From Flagellimonas pacifica (GTDB lineage: Bacteria; Bacteroidota; Bacteroidia; Flavobacteriales; Flavobacteriaceae): a stretch of 64,000 nt of DNA. A model generated the notes under the pieces. The model was given only the letters and a program-made list of their open reading frames with translations. It had not been told where the DNA came from and searched no databases. Within the stretch, counting starts at the first letter, position 1, and every line of letters starts with the position of its first letter. This document shows positions 27,386 through 36,873 of the stretch, piece by piece. Position numbers and translations under genes: made by a program. The stretch lies in contig NZ_OBEH01000001.1 of NCBI RefSeq assembly GCF_900215465.1, positions 1-64,000 on the forward strand, given 5' to 3'.

Positions 27386-30300
27386 ATGAAAAAAAGCATG
27401 GTTTTCAAGTCACCTTTATTTTTGGTGACCAATGCAAAAATGTCGCTTAAAATGAAGATTAGTTTGTTACTTACTTTCTTTATTATTTGTCAACTCTCTG
27501 CCAGTGATATATACTCGCAGCAAAAAGTGCAATTTAACTTTAAGGATGTTCCCTTAAAAGAAGTGCTCAATGAAATAAAAAAACAGTCAGGCTACAAGTT
27601 TTTTTACAATGTAAAAGAAATTGATGATACCAAACGGACATCCTTATCTGCTTCCAATGAAAAGATATTTGCGGTTTTGGACAGACTTACAGTCCAGGAA
27701 AGTTTGGAATATTCCATAAATGGCAACCAGATTGTCCTTAAAAAACAATCTCTGGATAAAATGAACACTCCTACTAAAGACCAAAAGGAAATTAGAGGTT
27801 CAGTAAAAGATGGCGATGGCAACCCTTTACCGGGTGCAAACATTTTGGTAAAGGGGACCACCAACGGAACCCAAGCCGATTTTGATGGGAATTTCACGCT
27901 TGAACTTGATGATGAAAATGTCACCCTTGTAGTTTCTTATCTTGGTTTTAAAACATCAGAAGTTCCCCTGAATGGGCAATCCAACATTGATATTGTTCTA
28001 AAAGAAGATGCCGCCCAGTTGGAAGATGTTGTGGTAGTGGGGTCCAGAAATCCAAATAGAACTGCAACCCAAACTACAGTGCCGGTGGATGTTATAGATG
28101 TTGCAGCTATTGCAAATCAAGGCCCGCAGGTAAGCGTTAATCAGATATTGAACTATGTGGCACCTTCATTTACCTCTCAATCACAAACAGTTTCAGATGG
28201 TACAGATCATATTGACCCTGCTTCACTTCGCGGATTAGGCCCTGATCAAGTTTTAGTATTAATCAATGGAAAAAGAAGACACAATACAGCTTTAATAAAT
28301 GTAAACGGTACTGTAGGTGCAGGTAGTGTAGGTACCGATATGAATGCCATTCCGGCCGCGGCTATTCAGCGGATAGAAGTACTAAGGGATGGAGCTGCAG
28401 CACAATACGGTTCGGATGCCATTGCAGGGGTCATCAACATTGTTTTGAAAAAAGCTACCGGAAAACTGGATCTTTCATTAACTACAGGAGCTAATTTCAG
28501 TGAAAATAGCAATCAGTTTGAAGGTGGTAGCGATGGCGAAAAATTTCAATTGGACGCCAATTTTGGACTACCAATTGGCGACAGAGGGTACATCAATTTT
28601 ACCGGATCTCTTTCTACAAGGGAACCAGCATTGAGAAATAAAGATTATGCAGGTGATATTTTTCAAGGATTTCATGGAGCCGAACGGATTTTTGCAGCTG
28701 GTGGAGGTACCGTAGCCGATATGACTCTCCAAGATTATGCCAATGCATCACAAAGTATCGGTTATTTAGATCAATCCGTTAAAGATCAAATTGCAGGATT
28801 AAACCTGAATGATGATACTGACATAGCGACATTCCGTGATTTGCTAGGTTTTGATGCCGATGAGGATGAACTTGCTGCCCGAGGCCTCACACGAAAAGAT
28901 TTCAGGTTCAAAGTAGGTACATCAAGGCTTAGGGAAGGAAAGTTTTTTGCCAATATGTCCATTCCTGTTTCGGAAACTACAGAGATCTACGGCTTTGGAG
29001 GCATCAGCTACCGTCAAGGTTTGGCCTCAGGATTTTACAGAAGGCCAGCACAAGGTGATGGCCGTGCCAATACTCCAGCATTTCCAAATGGATTCCTCCC
29101 AAATATTGGTACAGATATCCTTGATCAATCCCTTTCCGTCGGGATTAGAGGGAAAATAAATGAATGGGATGTCGATTTCTCTAACACTTACGGTAGAAAC
29201 ACTTTTGATATTACAGTGGGTAACTCCAGTAACGGAACTTTTGGAGTTGCAACACCACGCTCTTTTGATGCAGGTGGTTTGGGCTTCACTCAAAACACAA
29301 CTAATTTGGATTTCAGTAGGTTCCATGAAGATGTTTTTGAAGGGTTCAACGTAGCCTTCGGTGCCGAATACAAAGTGGAAAAATATGAGATCGTGGCTGG
29401 GGAAGAATCCTCATACACTAGCTACGACATCAATGGGAATCCTGTAAACAGTATAACTCCTGATAATCAGTTGGTTCGAAATAATTTTACTGGCGCACCC
29501 TTAGGCGGGGGGGCTCAGGTTTTTAGAGGGTATGATCCTGGAAATGCTACGGAAAAATTTAGAAACAATATATCGCTATATGCCGATTTTGAAGCAGATT
29601 TTACCGAAAATTGGTTATTGAGCTTGGCAGGCAGGTATGAGAACTATTCCGATTTTGGAAGCACTTTCAACTATAAACTAGCCACCCGACTAAAAATTTC
29701 AGAGAATTTGGCTCTTAGAGCAGCTAGTAGTTCAGGTTTTCGGGCACCATCCCTTCATCAACAATTTTTCAGCAGAACAAGTACTGTTTTTGTGGACAAT
29801 GTTCCTTTTGAGCAGGGTACGTTCACCAACGATAGTAGAGCAGCAACCTTAATTGGTATTGACAAGCTTAAAGAAGAGACCTCTAATAGCTTTAGTGCGG
29901 GATTAACAGGAAGTTTTGGTGAATTCACCATAACAGTAGATGGTTATTTAATCAATATTGATGATCGCATTGTTTATAGTGGAAGCTTTGGTAATGGCGG
30001 AGACCCTGAGCTTACATCAATTTTCGAATCAGCCGGTGCAACTAGCGCACGATTTTTTGTGAATGCTATTGACACCAAATCTTCTGGGTTGGATATTGTG
30101 CTCTCTCATAAAACTAGTTGGGGAGATGCCACATTGAAAAATGATTTGGCGGCAACCTTCAATAAAACAGAGGTAGAGAATATTTTTGTTCCTCCCCTCA
30201 TTGCCAATGCCGGTTTGAGTGGTTCATTCTTTGATGGACAAGAGGAAGCCTTCTTGACATTGGCCCAACCACGAACCAAATTAAACCTTACCAATATGGT

Positions 30301-30631
30301 TTCATATAATTCATGGGATTTTATGTTAAGAAATGTCTTCTTTGGTGAAGTTACCGACCCTGATGATTTTAATGGAGATGCCAGAGTAGAAGGTACTGAG
30401 GTAAGTGATGATGCTATTTATGGAGGGAAATTGATCACTGACCTTACCGTGACCAAATCATTTTCAGACAATCTTTCTCTAACTATTGGCGCTAGCAACC
30501 TTTTCGATGTTTATCCAGATGAAAATAGGGCCGGTGGTACTTCAGGGGATCAGTTTGTATACTCCAGAAGAACATCCCAATTTGGGTACAGCGGCCGTTA
30601 CCTGTTTGCAAGATTACGTTTAAGCCTGTAA
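27386..30631 (+). CDS. TonB-dependent receptor with STN signalling domain
   Basis: 1081 residues. After a long signal region (to about residue 45) there is an STN/secretin-like domain (about 48-105, VQFNFKDVPLKEVLNEIKKQ) that talks to FecR. A carboxypeptidase-regulatory-like domain (about 138-220, GSVKDGDGNPLPGANILV), a plug (about 225-345, LRGLGPDQVLVLINGKRRH, RIEVLRDGAAAQYGSDAIAG) and a barrel to the C-terminus (FARLRLSL) follow. No SusD gene follows, so it is a receptor without the usual surface partner. The substrate is unknown; the SLC13 carrier 120 bases downstream is a possible next transport step. Confidence 0.95.
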   Translation: MKKSMVFKSPLFLVTNAKMSLKMKISLLLTFFIICQLSASDIYSQQKVQFNFKDVPLKEVLNEIKKQSGYKFFYNVKEIDDTKRTSLSASNEKIFAVLDRLTVQESLEYSINGNQIVLKKQSLDKMNTPTKDQKEIRGSVKDGDGNPLPGANILVKGTTNGTQADFDGNFTLELDDENVTLVVSYLGFKTSEVPLNGQSNIDIVLKEDAAQLEDVVVVGSRNPNRTATQTTVPVDVIDVAAIANQGPQVSVNQILNYVAPSFTSQSQTVSDGTDHIDPASLRGLGPDQVLVLINGKRRHNTALINVNGTVGAGSVGTDMNAIPAAAIQRIEVLRDGAAAQYGSDAIAGVINIVLKKATGKLDLSLTTGANFSENSNQFEGGSDGEKFQLDANFGLPIGDRGYINFTGSLSTREPALRNKDYAGDIFQGFHGAERIFAAGGGTVADMTLQDYANASQSIGYLDQSVKDQIAGLNLNDDTDIATFRDLLGFDADEDELAARGLTRKDFRFKVGTSRLREGKFFANMSIPVSETTEIYGFGGISYRQGLASGFYRRPAQGDGRANTPAFPNGFLPNIGTDILDQSLSVGIRGKINEWDVDFSNTYGRNTFDITVGNSSNGTFGVATPRSFDAGGLGFTQNTTNLDFSRFHEDVFEGFNVAFGAEYKVEKYEIVAGEESSYTSYDINGNPVNSITPDNQLVRNNFTGAPLGGGAQVFRGYDPGNATEKFRNNISLYADFEADFTENWLLSLAGRYENYSDFGSTFNYKLATRLKISENLALRAASSSGFRAPSLHQQFFSRTSTVFVDNVPFEQGTFTNDSRAATLIGIDKLKEETSNSFSAGLTGSFGEFTITVDGYLINIDDRIVYSGSFGNGGDPELTSIFESAGATSARFFVNAIDTKSSGLDIVLSHKTSWGDATLKNDLAATFNKTEVENIFVPPLIANAGLSGSFFDGQEEAFLTLAQPRTKLNLTNMVSYNSWDFMLRNVFFGEVTDPDDFNGDARVEGTEVSDDAIYGGKLITDLTVTKSFSDNLSLTIGASNLFDVYPDENRAGGTSGDQFVYSRRTSQFGYSGRYLFARLRLSL

Positions 30632-30672
30632 TGTTTCATACTGCTTAAATTATTTGAGTTTGGTTTATTGAT

Positions 30673-30703
30673 AAAACCCTCCTTTAAAAGGAGGGTTTTT
30701 TTT
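30673..30703 (+). terminator. Rho-independent terminator
   Basis: CCCTCCTTT and AAAGGAGGG (30677-30695) form the stem, extended by A4/T4, with an uninterrupted T8 after it. It ends the TonB receptor transcript. Confidence 0.88.
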
Positions 30704-30750
30704 ATGTCAAAGAGACAGCTATCTTTAGAGCTTTGAATTCTAATTCTGAA

Positions 30751-32181
30751 ATGGAAAAATCCAAAATCCTAGGACTCCTTTTAGGTCCCATCGCATTCCT
30801 TATCTTAATTAACCTACCAATGGAATTGGTCTCCGAAAAAGGCGATTCCGTAATCGCCGTCGCCGTATGGATGCTAATTTGGTGGATCACAGAGGCCGTC
30901 TCTATATCAGTAACCGCATTACTACCGTTATTCTTGTTGCCTCTCCTTAAAATATTACCTATTGCAGAAGTAGGTGCAAACTATGGCAGTCCTATTGTTT
31001 TTCTGTTTTTTGGCGGGTTTGTAATGGCATTGGCACTGGAAAAGGTCAATTTACACAAGCGTATCGCTCTAAATATTATACGCTTAACGGGAACAACGCC
31101 CAACAAGGTAATTTTAGGTTTTATGATTGCAACGGCTTCTTTGAGCATGTGGATCAGCAATACGGCCAGTACGGTTGTAATGCTACCTATTGCCCTTTCC
31201 GTAATAAACCTGTTGATTGACGACGAGGATGGCTTTACCAAAAACGACAAAAACTTTGCATTGAGTGTAATGTTGGGTATTGCATTTTCGGCTAACGCAG
31301 GTGGAATTGCCACAGTAATTGGCACACCTCCAAATTCCGTATTGATCGGTCTTTTGGAAAACGAGTACAATACCGAAATTTCATTTTTGAAATGGATGAC
31401 CCTAGGTCTTCCTTTTTCCATCATTATGGTAGCTATTTGTTATTTGGTATTGGTTAAATGGATGTTTCCCAATCGAGATTTAAAATTTAATGCATCCAAA
31501 GAAGTTATTGATACCGAGTTGAAAAAATTAGGTCCCACTTCTGGAAAGGAAAAACTGGTGCTGGCTATTTTTGGAGTTACAGTTTTTCTTTGGATCTTTA
31601 GAACCTTGATTAATGCCTTTTTCCCCAAACTTGGACTCACGGATACTATGATCAGTATTTTTGCTGCCATTGCATTATTTGCAATTCCTTATAATCTGAA
31701 AAAAGGAGATTTTATCATACGATGGAAAGATACTTCTAAACTTGCATGGGGTATTTTAATTCTATTCGGTGGCGGGCTTGCTTTGGCCAAAGGAATGTCT
31801 ACCAGTGGGATTGTTGATATGGTTGCAGAATCCATAGCCAACAGCGAAATTAGTGTTTTGTTAACTGCATCACTGTTGATTCTCTTAATGCTCTTTATGA
31901 CCGAATTGATGAGTAATGTTGCCTTGGTAGCTGTTCTAGCTCCTGTTGTGGCCGGTATTGCCATAGGTTTGGATATTCCCATCCTGTATTTACTCATTCC
32001 GGTGACCATTGCCAGTAGTTGTGCTTTCATGTTGCCCATGGCAACTCCCCCAAATGCTATTGTCTTTGCCAGTGGTTATGTGAAAATTGCTCAAATGGCA
32101 AGAATTGGAATCTTTTTGAATCTTATTGCTGTTGGACTGCTGATCTTAGTGTTCCAATTTGTATTACCTATTTTATTCTAA
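30751..32181 (+). CDS. SLC13/DASS family sodium:anion symporter
   Basis: 476 residues from the ATG at 30751; a TTG six codons earlier is a less likely start. About 11-12 hydrophobic segments cover the whole protein. The two family motifs are visible: WISNTASTVVMLPIALSV (about 132-149) and the related SNVALVAVLAPV in the second half, together with GTPPNSVLIG and LPMATPPNAIVFASGYVKI. DASS carriers move dicarboxylates, citrate, sulfate or phosphate with Na+. Which anion cannot be told here. It probably has its own promoter because a terminator precedes it. Confidence 0.92.
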   Translation: MEKSKILGLLLGPIAFLILINLPMELVSEKGDSVIAVAVWMLIWWITEAVSISVTALLPLFLLPLLKILPIAEVGANYGSPIVFLFFGGFVMALALEKVNLHKRIALNIIRLTGTTPNKVILGFMIATASLSMWISNTASTVVMLPIALSVINLLIDDEDGFTKNDKNFALSVMLGIAFSANAGGIATVIGTPPNSVLIGLLENEYNTEISFLKWMTLGLPFSIIMVAICYLVLVKWMFPNRDLKFNASKEVIDTELKKLGPTSGKEKLVLAIFGVTVFLWIFRTLINAFFPKLGLTDTMISIFAAIALFAIPYNLKKGDFIIRWKDTSKLAWGILILFGGGLALAKGMSTSGIVDMVAESIANSEISVLLTASLLILLMLFMTELMSNVALVAVLAPVVAGIAIGLDIPILYLLIPVTIASSCAFMLPMATPPNAIVFASGYVKIAQMARIGIFLNLIAVGLLILVFQFVLPILF

Positions 32182-32185
32182 AAAA

Positions 32186-32211
32186 ATAACCCCTCATGCA
32201 GGAGGGGTTAT
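32186..32211 (-). terminator. Terminator of the first repeat-protein gene
   Basis: ATAACCCCTC (32186-32195) pairs with GAGGGGTTAT (32202-32211). On the minus strand a run of seven T follows. It ends the gene at 32251-32553; on the plus strand it may also reduce read-through from the SLC13 gene. Confidence 0.75.
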
Positions 32212-32250
32212 AGACAAACTAACTAACTCAAAAAATATAAAAAACTAACT

Positions 32251-32553
32251 TTATTGTATATAGGGATCAAAACCTGCAGGTAAATACCCCGAGGTATCAA
32301 ACCCCAATTCTATTTTATCGCAAACATCAATATAATTGATTGCCTTCAAAGAAAATTTACCACTGTAAGGATCAAAATTTTCAGGCAAGTACATGGCGGT
32401 ATCAAACCCCAGTTCCCAATCCTGATCTTCTTCAATGAACACCACTTTATTGATATCAAACTCCTCTCTTGGAGCATTTGATTTATTGGCACTAACTGCA
32501 GTAATCGAAACAATTCCTGCCAGCGTCCCTAAGATGTAATTTCTATATTTCAT
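32251..32553 (-). CDS. Exported protein with two 35-residue LGFDT-YLP-GFDPY repeats
   Basis: 100 residues from the ATG at 32553 (a longer reading adds a non-signal stretch). Signal peptide about 1-22. The mature part is almost only two repeats starting at residues 48 and 83: LGFDTAMYLPENFDPY and LGFDTSGYLPAGFDPY, each preceded by an acidic [IV]xYI-type strand. The protein stops two residues after the second repeat. It is acidic. It is a clear paralogue of the 244-residue protein at 32905-33639. I know no characterised family for it and give no function. Confidence 0.85.
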   Translation of the reverse strand: MKYRNYILGTLAGIVSITAVSANKSNAPREEFDINKVVFIEEDQDWELGFDTAMYLPENFDPYSGKFSLKAINYIDVCDKIELGFDTSGYLPAGFDPYIQ

Positions 32554-32904
32554 AACTATCGTTTTTGATTTGTTATACAAAGGTAAAACCACAAATTGTG
32601 AAGTTTATTACAATTAGTTTTTTGTTAACGCTGCTAAGAATTTCAGTAAAAAACAGAGTCATCAATTCTTAGTTTCCATTATTGAAAACCCCGTTGCTTT
32701 AAGCAGTAAATTTTGTAGGATTGATAATGTTAAAACCCTTTTATTATCATTTACACTTAATCGATTTTCATGTTATTTTTTTGTTAAGTGATTCTGGTGG
32801 GTATGTAGTGTACTTCAATTAACATTAAGACAACAAAAAGCCCTCGATCGAGGGCTTTTCTAACTAACTCAAAAATTTGTAAAATGAAGATTAAAACATC
32901 CTAC
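32554..32904. other. Spacer between the two repeat-protein genes
   Basis: 351 bases, very AT-rich. CAAAGGTA at 32578-32585 reads TACCTTTG on the minus strand, a -7 box 25 bases before the 100-residue gene. A terminator for the second gene is at 32836-32859, and the shared CTAACTAACTCAAAAA flank is at 32860-32875. I see no further gene. Confidence 0.6.
32836..32859 (-). terminator. Terminator of the second repeat-protein gene
   Basis: The perfect palindrome AAAAGCCCTCGA / TCGAGGGCTTTT forms a 12-bp stem with a T5 tract on the minus strand. It lies 45 bases after the stop codon. Confidence 0.8.
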
Positions 32905-33639
32905 CTAGTTTGCCCTTGTATATGGGTCAAAATTTTCTGGGAGATACTCTGTGGTATCAAAACCCAAGTTTATTTCTTCGTCCTCAACAAAATTGATTGA
33001 AGTTACTTCTATGATATCCTCATAAGGATCAAAACCTTCTGGCAACATATATTCGCTGTCCAAACTTAGGATTAACTCAACTTCCTCTTCAATGTAAGGG
33101 ATAGCATTCAAATCTACATACACTTCGTATGGCGAAAAACCTTCAGGCAAATAATCCATGGTGTCAAAACCTAGGTCATTGTCTTCATCCTCCATGTAAT
33201 TAATGGTGTGAACATCTACTATCTCTGTGTAGGGATCAAATCCTGCGGGTAAATAATCCGCGGTATCAAAATCCAGGTTCAACTCAGTTTCGTTTTCGGA
33301 GTATATAATGGAATTCAAATCAAAATAAGCTTCATAAGGGTTAAAACCTTCAGGAAGGTAATCGGAGGTATCAAACCCCAAATCTTCCGTCAATTCTTCT
33401 TCTATGAATTCTATTTCGTTCAGATTCAGTTCAAAGGACTCCTCATTATTCATGTAGTAAAATCTTGAGGGAACCTCTTTTAGTTCAGCATTGATCTGCA
33501 ATACTGTAAAATTGTTCTCTAATGTACTGGTGGTTTCCAATTTGGTTTCTACAACAGGGACCGCCGTACTTTCTTGGTCGTTTGCTACGGCGGTACTACC
33601 CAGGAGTACCAAACCGTAAATCATTAATAATTTGTTCAT
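32905..33639 (-). CDS. Exported protein with five 35-residue LGFDT-YLP-GFDPY repeats
   Basis: 244 residues: signal peptide (about 1-19, STAVA), a Thr/Glu-rich linker, one region with YYMNNEESFELNLNEIEFIEE, then five repeats starting at residues 87, 122, 156, 191 and 225 (steps of 35, 34, 35 and 34). Each has the core [LG][FL]DTxxYLPEGFDPY followed by a variable loop and a DLNxIxYIEEE-type strand; the fourth repeat has SLDSEYMLPEGFDPY. The protein ends four residues after the last repeat. It is strongly acidic and exported, so a surface or periplasmic, possibly cation-binding, structural role is conceivable. No known function. Confidence 0.88.
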   Translation of the reverse strand: MNKLLMIYGLVLLGSTAVANDQESTAVPVVETKLETTSTLENNFTVLQINAELKEVPSRFYYMNNEESFELNLNEIEFIEEELTEDLGFDTSDYLPEGFNPYEAYFDLNSIIYSENETELNLDFDTADYLPAGFDPYTEIVDVHTINYMEDEDNDLGFDTMDYLPEGFSPYEVYVDLNAIPYIEEEVELILSLDSEYMLPEGFDPYEDIIEVTSINFVEDEEINLGFDTTEYLPENFDPYTRAN

Positions 33640-33906
33640 TTTTGATTGAATTTTTTGATTGATGATGTATGCTTATAAGACTACCCAAATTCTAAATTGT
33701 TACAGCTTTTTTATTTTTTTAAGGAAAAATAAATTTCCTCTCAGCCCAACTATAAGTTGTGTTTCAACGGAAAGCTACAGTAAAAATAGATACTCCCAGA
33801 GTTTCGCACATCTCAGAAAAAAATTGAGAGTTAATATTTATTTAACAGTCTGTTTTTATGTTTTTTAGGTTCTTTGGTGCTATTCATTATATCAAACCGA
33901 CATCAA

Positions 33907-36405
33907 ATGATCAGAAACATTCTTACCAAATTTTTTTTCGCGCTTTTTCTTCTTGGCGCAGTTCAAACTTCAGAAGCACAACTTTTTAAAAAGAAAAAGA
34001 AGAAAACCGAACAAAAAACAGACGCCAAACCTAAAAAGGGTGATATTAAACCGTATGATAAGGTAATCACCAAAGAAGCAAAAACAGATGAGGGTCTTTT
34101 CCAAGTTCACCAAGTAGAGGACAAACATTATTATGAGATCCCTGATTCTCTATTTAATAGGGAAATGTTAATGGTTAGCAGAATCTCCAAAACAGCAACA
34201 GGAATTGGTTTTGGTGGCGGTAAAATAAACACCCAAGTTCTACGATGGGAAAAAAAACCAAAAAAGGTATTAGTTAGAGTTGTTTCCTATGGAAATGTAG
34301 CCGCAGATTCACTTCCAGTGCATGAAGCCGTGGTCAATTCCAACTTTGAGCCAGTGCTGTATGCGTTCAACATCAAAGCATTCAATAAAAAAGATTCTTT
34401 AAATCCCGCAACTGTTATTGAGGTAGATCCTTTGTTTACCAAAGATGTAAGTGCTCTGGGCATGCCCGATTTTTATCGCAAAAGATATAAAGTAAGTCGT
34501 TTGGATGGAGAACGAAGTTATATCGAATCCATCAAAAGTTATCCTTTAAACATTGAAGCTCGCCACGTAAAAACTTACGCTGCAGGTGCTCCACCAAGCA
34601 ATCAAAGTTTAGGCTCTATTTCTATTGAAATCAACAACTCTATGATTCTTTTACCAGAAGAACCCATGAAACGTCGCTATTTTGATGAACGTGTTGGGTG
34701 GTTTGCAAGAGGGCAAGTTGATTATGGACTGGATGCACAAGAAAGTAAAACGGTTCGTTATCTGGATCGTTGGCGATTGGAAGTGAAAGATGAGGATATT
34801 GAAAAATACAATGCCGGAGAATTGGTAGAGCCCAAAAAGCCTATTATTTATTATGTAGATCGTGCAACTCCAAAAAAATGGGTTCAGTATATAAAACAAG
34901 GTATAGAAGATTGGCAAGTGGCATTTGAAGCTGCTGGTTTTAAAAATGCCATTTTGGCCAAAGATCCCCCTACTATAGATGAAGACCCTGAATGGTCTCC
35001 TGAAGATGTACGTTATTCCGTTGTGCGCTATTTAGCATCCCCTATACCCAATGCCAATGGCCCACATGTAAGTGACCCTAGAAGTGGTGAGATTTTGGAA
35101 TCTGATATTAATTGGTACCATAATGTAATGACCCTGCTTCGCAATTGGTTCTTTGTGCAGACAGCTACCATAAACCCTGAAGCACAAAGTGTAGCATTTA
35201 AGGATGAAATTATGGGTAGATTGATTCGATTTGTATCTGCTCACGAAGTTGGCCATACGCTGGGTCTTCCACATAATATGGGAAGCAGTGTGGCTTATCC
35301 TGTAGATTCACTCCGTTCTGCAAGCTTCACCCAAAAATTTGGCACGGCACCTTCTATTATGGACTATGCAAGGTTCAATTACGTAGCCCAACCTGAAGAT
35401 AAAGGAGTGGCTTTGATGCCAAATATTGGTATTTATGATAAATATGCAATCCGCTGGGGATATAAACCTATTTTGGAGACATCGGCAGAAAACGAAAAAC
35501 CGATTCTAAATGGCTGGATTCGGGCTCATGAAAATGATCCAATGTACAGATTTGGGCATCAACAAGTAGGAGACGTACATGACCCAAGTTCGCAAACAGA
35601 AGATTTGGGGGATGATGCCATTAAAGCCAGTTTATATGGTATTGAAAACTTAAAACGTATTGTTCCCAGTCTTATGGCATGGACCACAGAAGAAGGCGAA
35701 GATTATGATGATCTTGGAACGCTTTATGGCCAGGTTGTTGCACAGTTCAGACGTTATATGGGACATGTTTCCAACAATATTGGTGGTGTTTATGAGCATT
35801 ACAAAACCGCAGGACAAGAAGGAGCAGTTTATACCCATGTGGATAAAGAACACCAAAAGAACTGTATGGCCTTTATGCAAGAGCAATTGTTCAAAACTCC
35901 AAAATGGTTGATTGATCAGCAGATTTTCAATAAAACTGAATATTCTGGATCTGTGGAACGTATTCGCTCAATGCAAGTAAGGTATTTAAACAATATTTTG
36001 CAATTGGGAAAACTTGCTCGTGTCATTGAAAATGAAACGATCAACGGTAGCAACGCATATGGCTTGTTAGAGATGATGCGTGATCTACGAAAAGGAATCT
36101 GGTCCGAGACGCGAAGTGGTAAATCTATTGACACGTACAGAAGAAACCTTCAAAAAGCCCATATTGATCGCTTGGAGTATTTGATGACAGCCCAAAATCA
36201 AGGAAAATTATCAGACTTTGGAGGATATAGAAAATCCACCGCGGTAAATACCAGTCAATCCGACATCCGATCAGTAGCAAGAGCCGAACTCAACAATCTA
36301 AAGCGGGATATTAGAAGTGGTCTTGGTAGAATCTCAGATACCATGAGCAGGTACCACCTTCAAGATGCCCTAGAGCGCATCGACCTTGTTCTAGAGCCCA
36401 AATAG
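33907..36405 (+). CDS. Zinc-dependent metalloprotease (DUF5117/DUF5118, M10-like)
   Basis: 832 residues from the ATG at 33907; an upstream TTG would add a non-signal stretch. Signal peptide about 1-25 (TSEAQ), then a Lys-rich segment. DUF5118/DUF5117-type regions (about 30-300) lead to a metzincin-like catalytic domain with the full extended motif HEVGHTLGLPHNMGSS at about 442-457, in which three histidines bind zinc and Glu is the catalytic base. A Met-turn candidate is SIMDYARF (about 485). The C-terminal part is helical. It acts in the periplasm or outside the cell; substrates are unknown. It stands alone between the repeat proteins and a small acidic protein. Confidence 0.92.
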   Translation: MIRNILTKFFFALFLLGAVQTSEAQLFKKKKKKTEQKTDAKPKKGDIKPYDKVITKEAKTDEGLFQVHQVEDKHYYEIPDSLFNREMLMVSRISKTATGIGFGGGKINTQVLRWEKKPKKVLVRVVSYGNVAADSLPVHEAVVNSNFEPVLYAFNIKAFNKKDSLNPATVIEVDPLFTKDVSALGMPDFYRKRYKVSRLDGERSYIESIKSYPLNIEARHVKTYAAGAPPSNQSLGSISIEINNSMILLPEEPMKRRYFDERVGWFARGQVDYGLDAQESKTVRYLDRWRLEVKDEDIEKYNAGELVEPKKPIIYYVDRATPKKWVQYIKQGIEDWQVAFEAAGFKNAILAKDPPTIDEDPEWSPEDVRYSVVRYLASPIPNANGPHVSDPRSGEILESDINWYHNVMTLLRNWFFVQTATINPEAQSVAFKDEIMGRLIRFVSAHEVGHTLGLPHNMGSSVAYPVDSLRSASFTQKFGTAPSIMDYARFNYVAQPEDKGVALMPNIGIYDKYAIRWGYKPILETSAENEKPILNGWIRAHENDPMYRFGHQQVGDVHDPSSQTEDLGDDAIKASLYGIENLKRIVPSLMAWTTEEGEDYDDLGTLYGQVVAQFRRYMGHVSNNIGGVYEHYKTAGQEGAVYTHVDKEHQKNCMAFMQEQLFKTPKWLIDQQIFNKTEYSGSVERIRSMQVRYLNNILQLGKLARVIENETINGSNAYGLLEMMRDLRKGIWSETRSGKSIDTYRRNLQKAHIDRLEYLMTAQNQGKLSDFGGYRKSTAVNTSQSDIRSVARAELNNLKRDIRSGLGRISDTMSRYHLQDALERIDLVLEPK

Positions 36406-36432
36406 CTTCAATGTTGTAAGAAATTACCATTG

Positions 36433-36516
36433 GAAATGGCCTTTTTTGGATAAACAGTGCATTTTATCGGTTATACCATGCATTTTGTCCTGTTCACATC
36501 TAAAAAAGGCCATTTC
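36433..36516 (+). promoter_or_regulatory. Inverted repeat enclosing 21-bp spaced direct repeats
   Basis: GAAATGGCCTTTTTT (36433-36447) is an exact inverted copy of AAAAAAGGCCATTTC (36502-36516). Between them TGCATTTT occurs at 36458-36465 and 36479-36486, exactly 21 bp apart, which is two helical turns and the spacing known for LytTR-type response-regulator sites. It lies 63 bases before the small acidic-protein gene. A regulatory role is inferred. Confidence 0.45.
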
Positions 36517-36578
36517 ACAACATATGATAGCTAAGTGCCTTCGCTTTCCCTATTTTAGTATTCCCAAATCCCAAAATC

Positions 36579-36767
36579 ATGACCTACAAAATCAAGAGTC
36601 TTATCTATCTCTCCTGTTTTGTGATTACCGCAACCATCTATTATGGTATCGAACAGGAAGACGAGTTCAAAAATCAAGTAAATTCCCCCAAGGTCGCAGA
36701 AACCGATTTTGAAGATACCGATGACTTGGAGGACACCCAAGAAGATTTTGTCGTAGATCAAGAATAA
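36579..36767 (+). CDS. Small acidic single-pass membrane or exported protein
   Basis: 62 residues. One hydrophobic segment (about 5-22, IKSLIYLSCFVITATIYYG) is followed by a very acidic tail rich in Asp and Glu (FEDTDDLEDTQEDFVVDQE). Support for a real gene comes from the good start position after a regulatory-looking region and the clean hydrophobic/acidic layout. Function is unknown; it precedes a small LTxxQ-like protein and may share its envelope location. Confidence 0.6.
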   Translation: MTYKIKSLIYLSCFVITATIYYGIEQEDEFKNQVNSPKVAETDFEDTDDLEDTQEDFVVDQE

Positions 36768-36873
36768 CATCCCCTTTGTTTTTCCGTGTTAAATGCTTCA
36801 TAAATTATGATCTGTTGGTTAAACCATCATGTGCAAGTGTTGTCCAACAAGCAAATCATTAAAATTTAAACAT

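Noticed and set aside
30981..31424. Minus-strand frame (147 codons)
   Set aside because: Antisense shadow of the SLC13 carrier, a typical result of membrane-protein codons.
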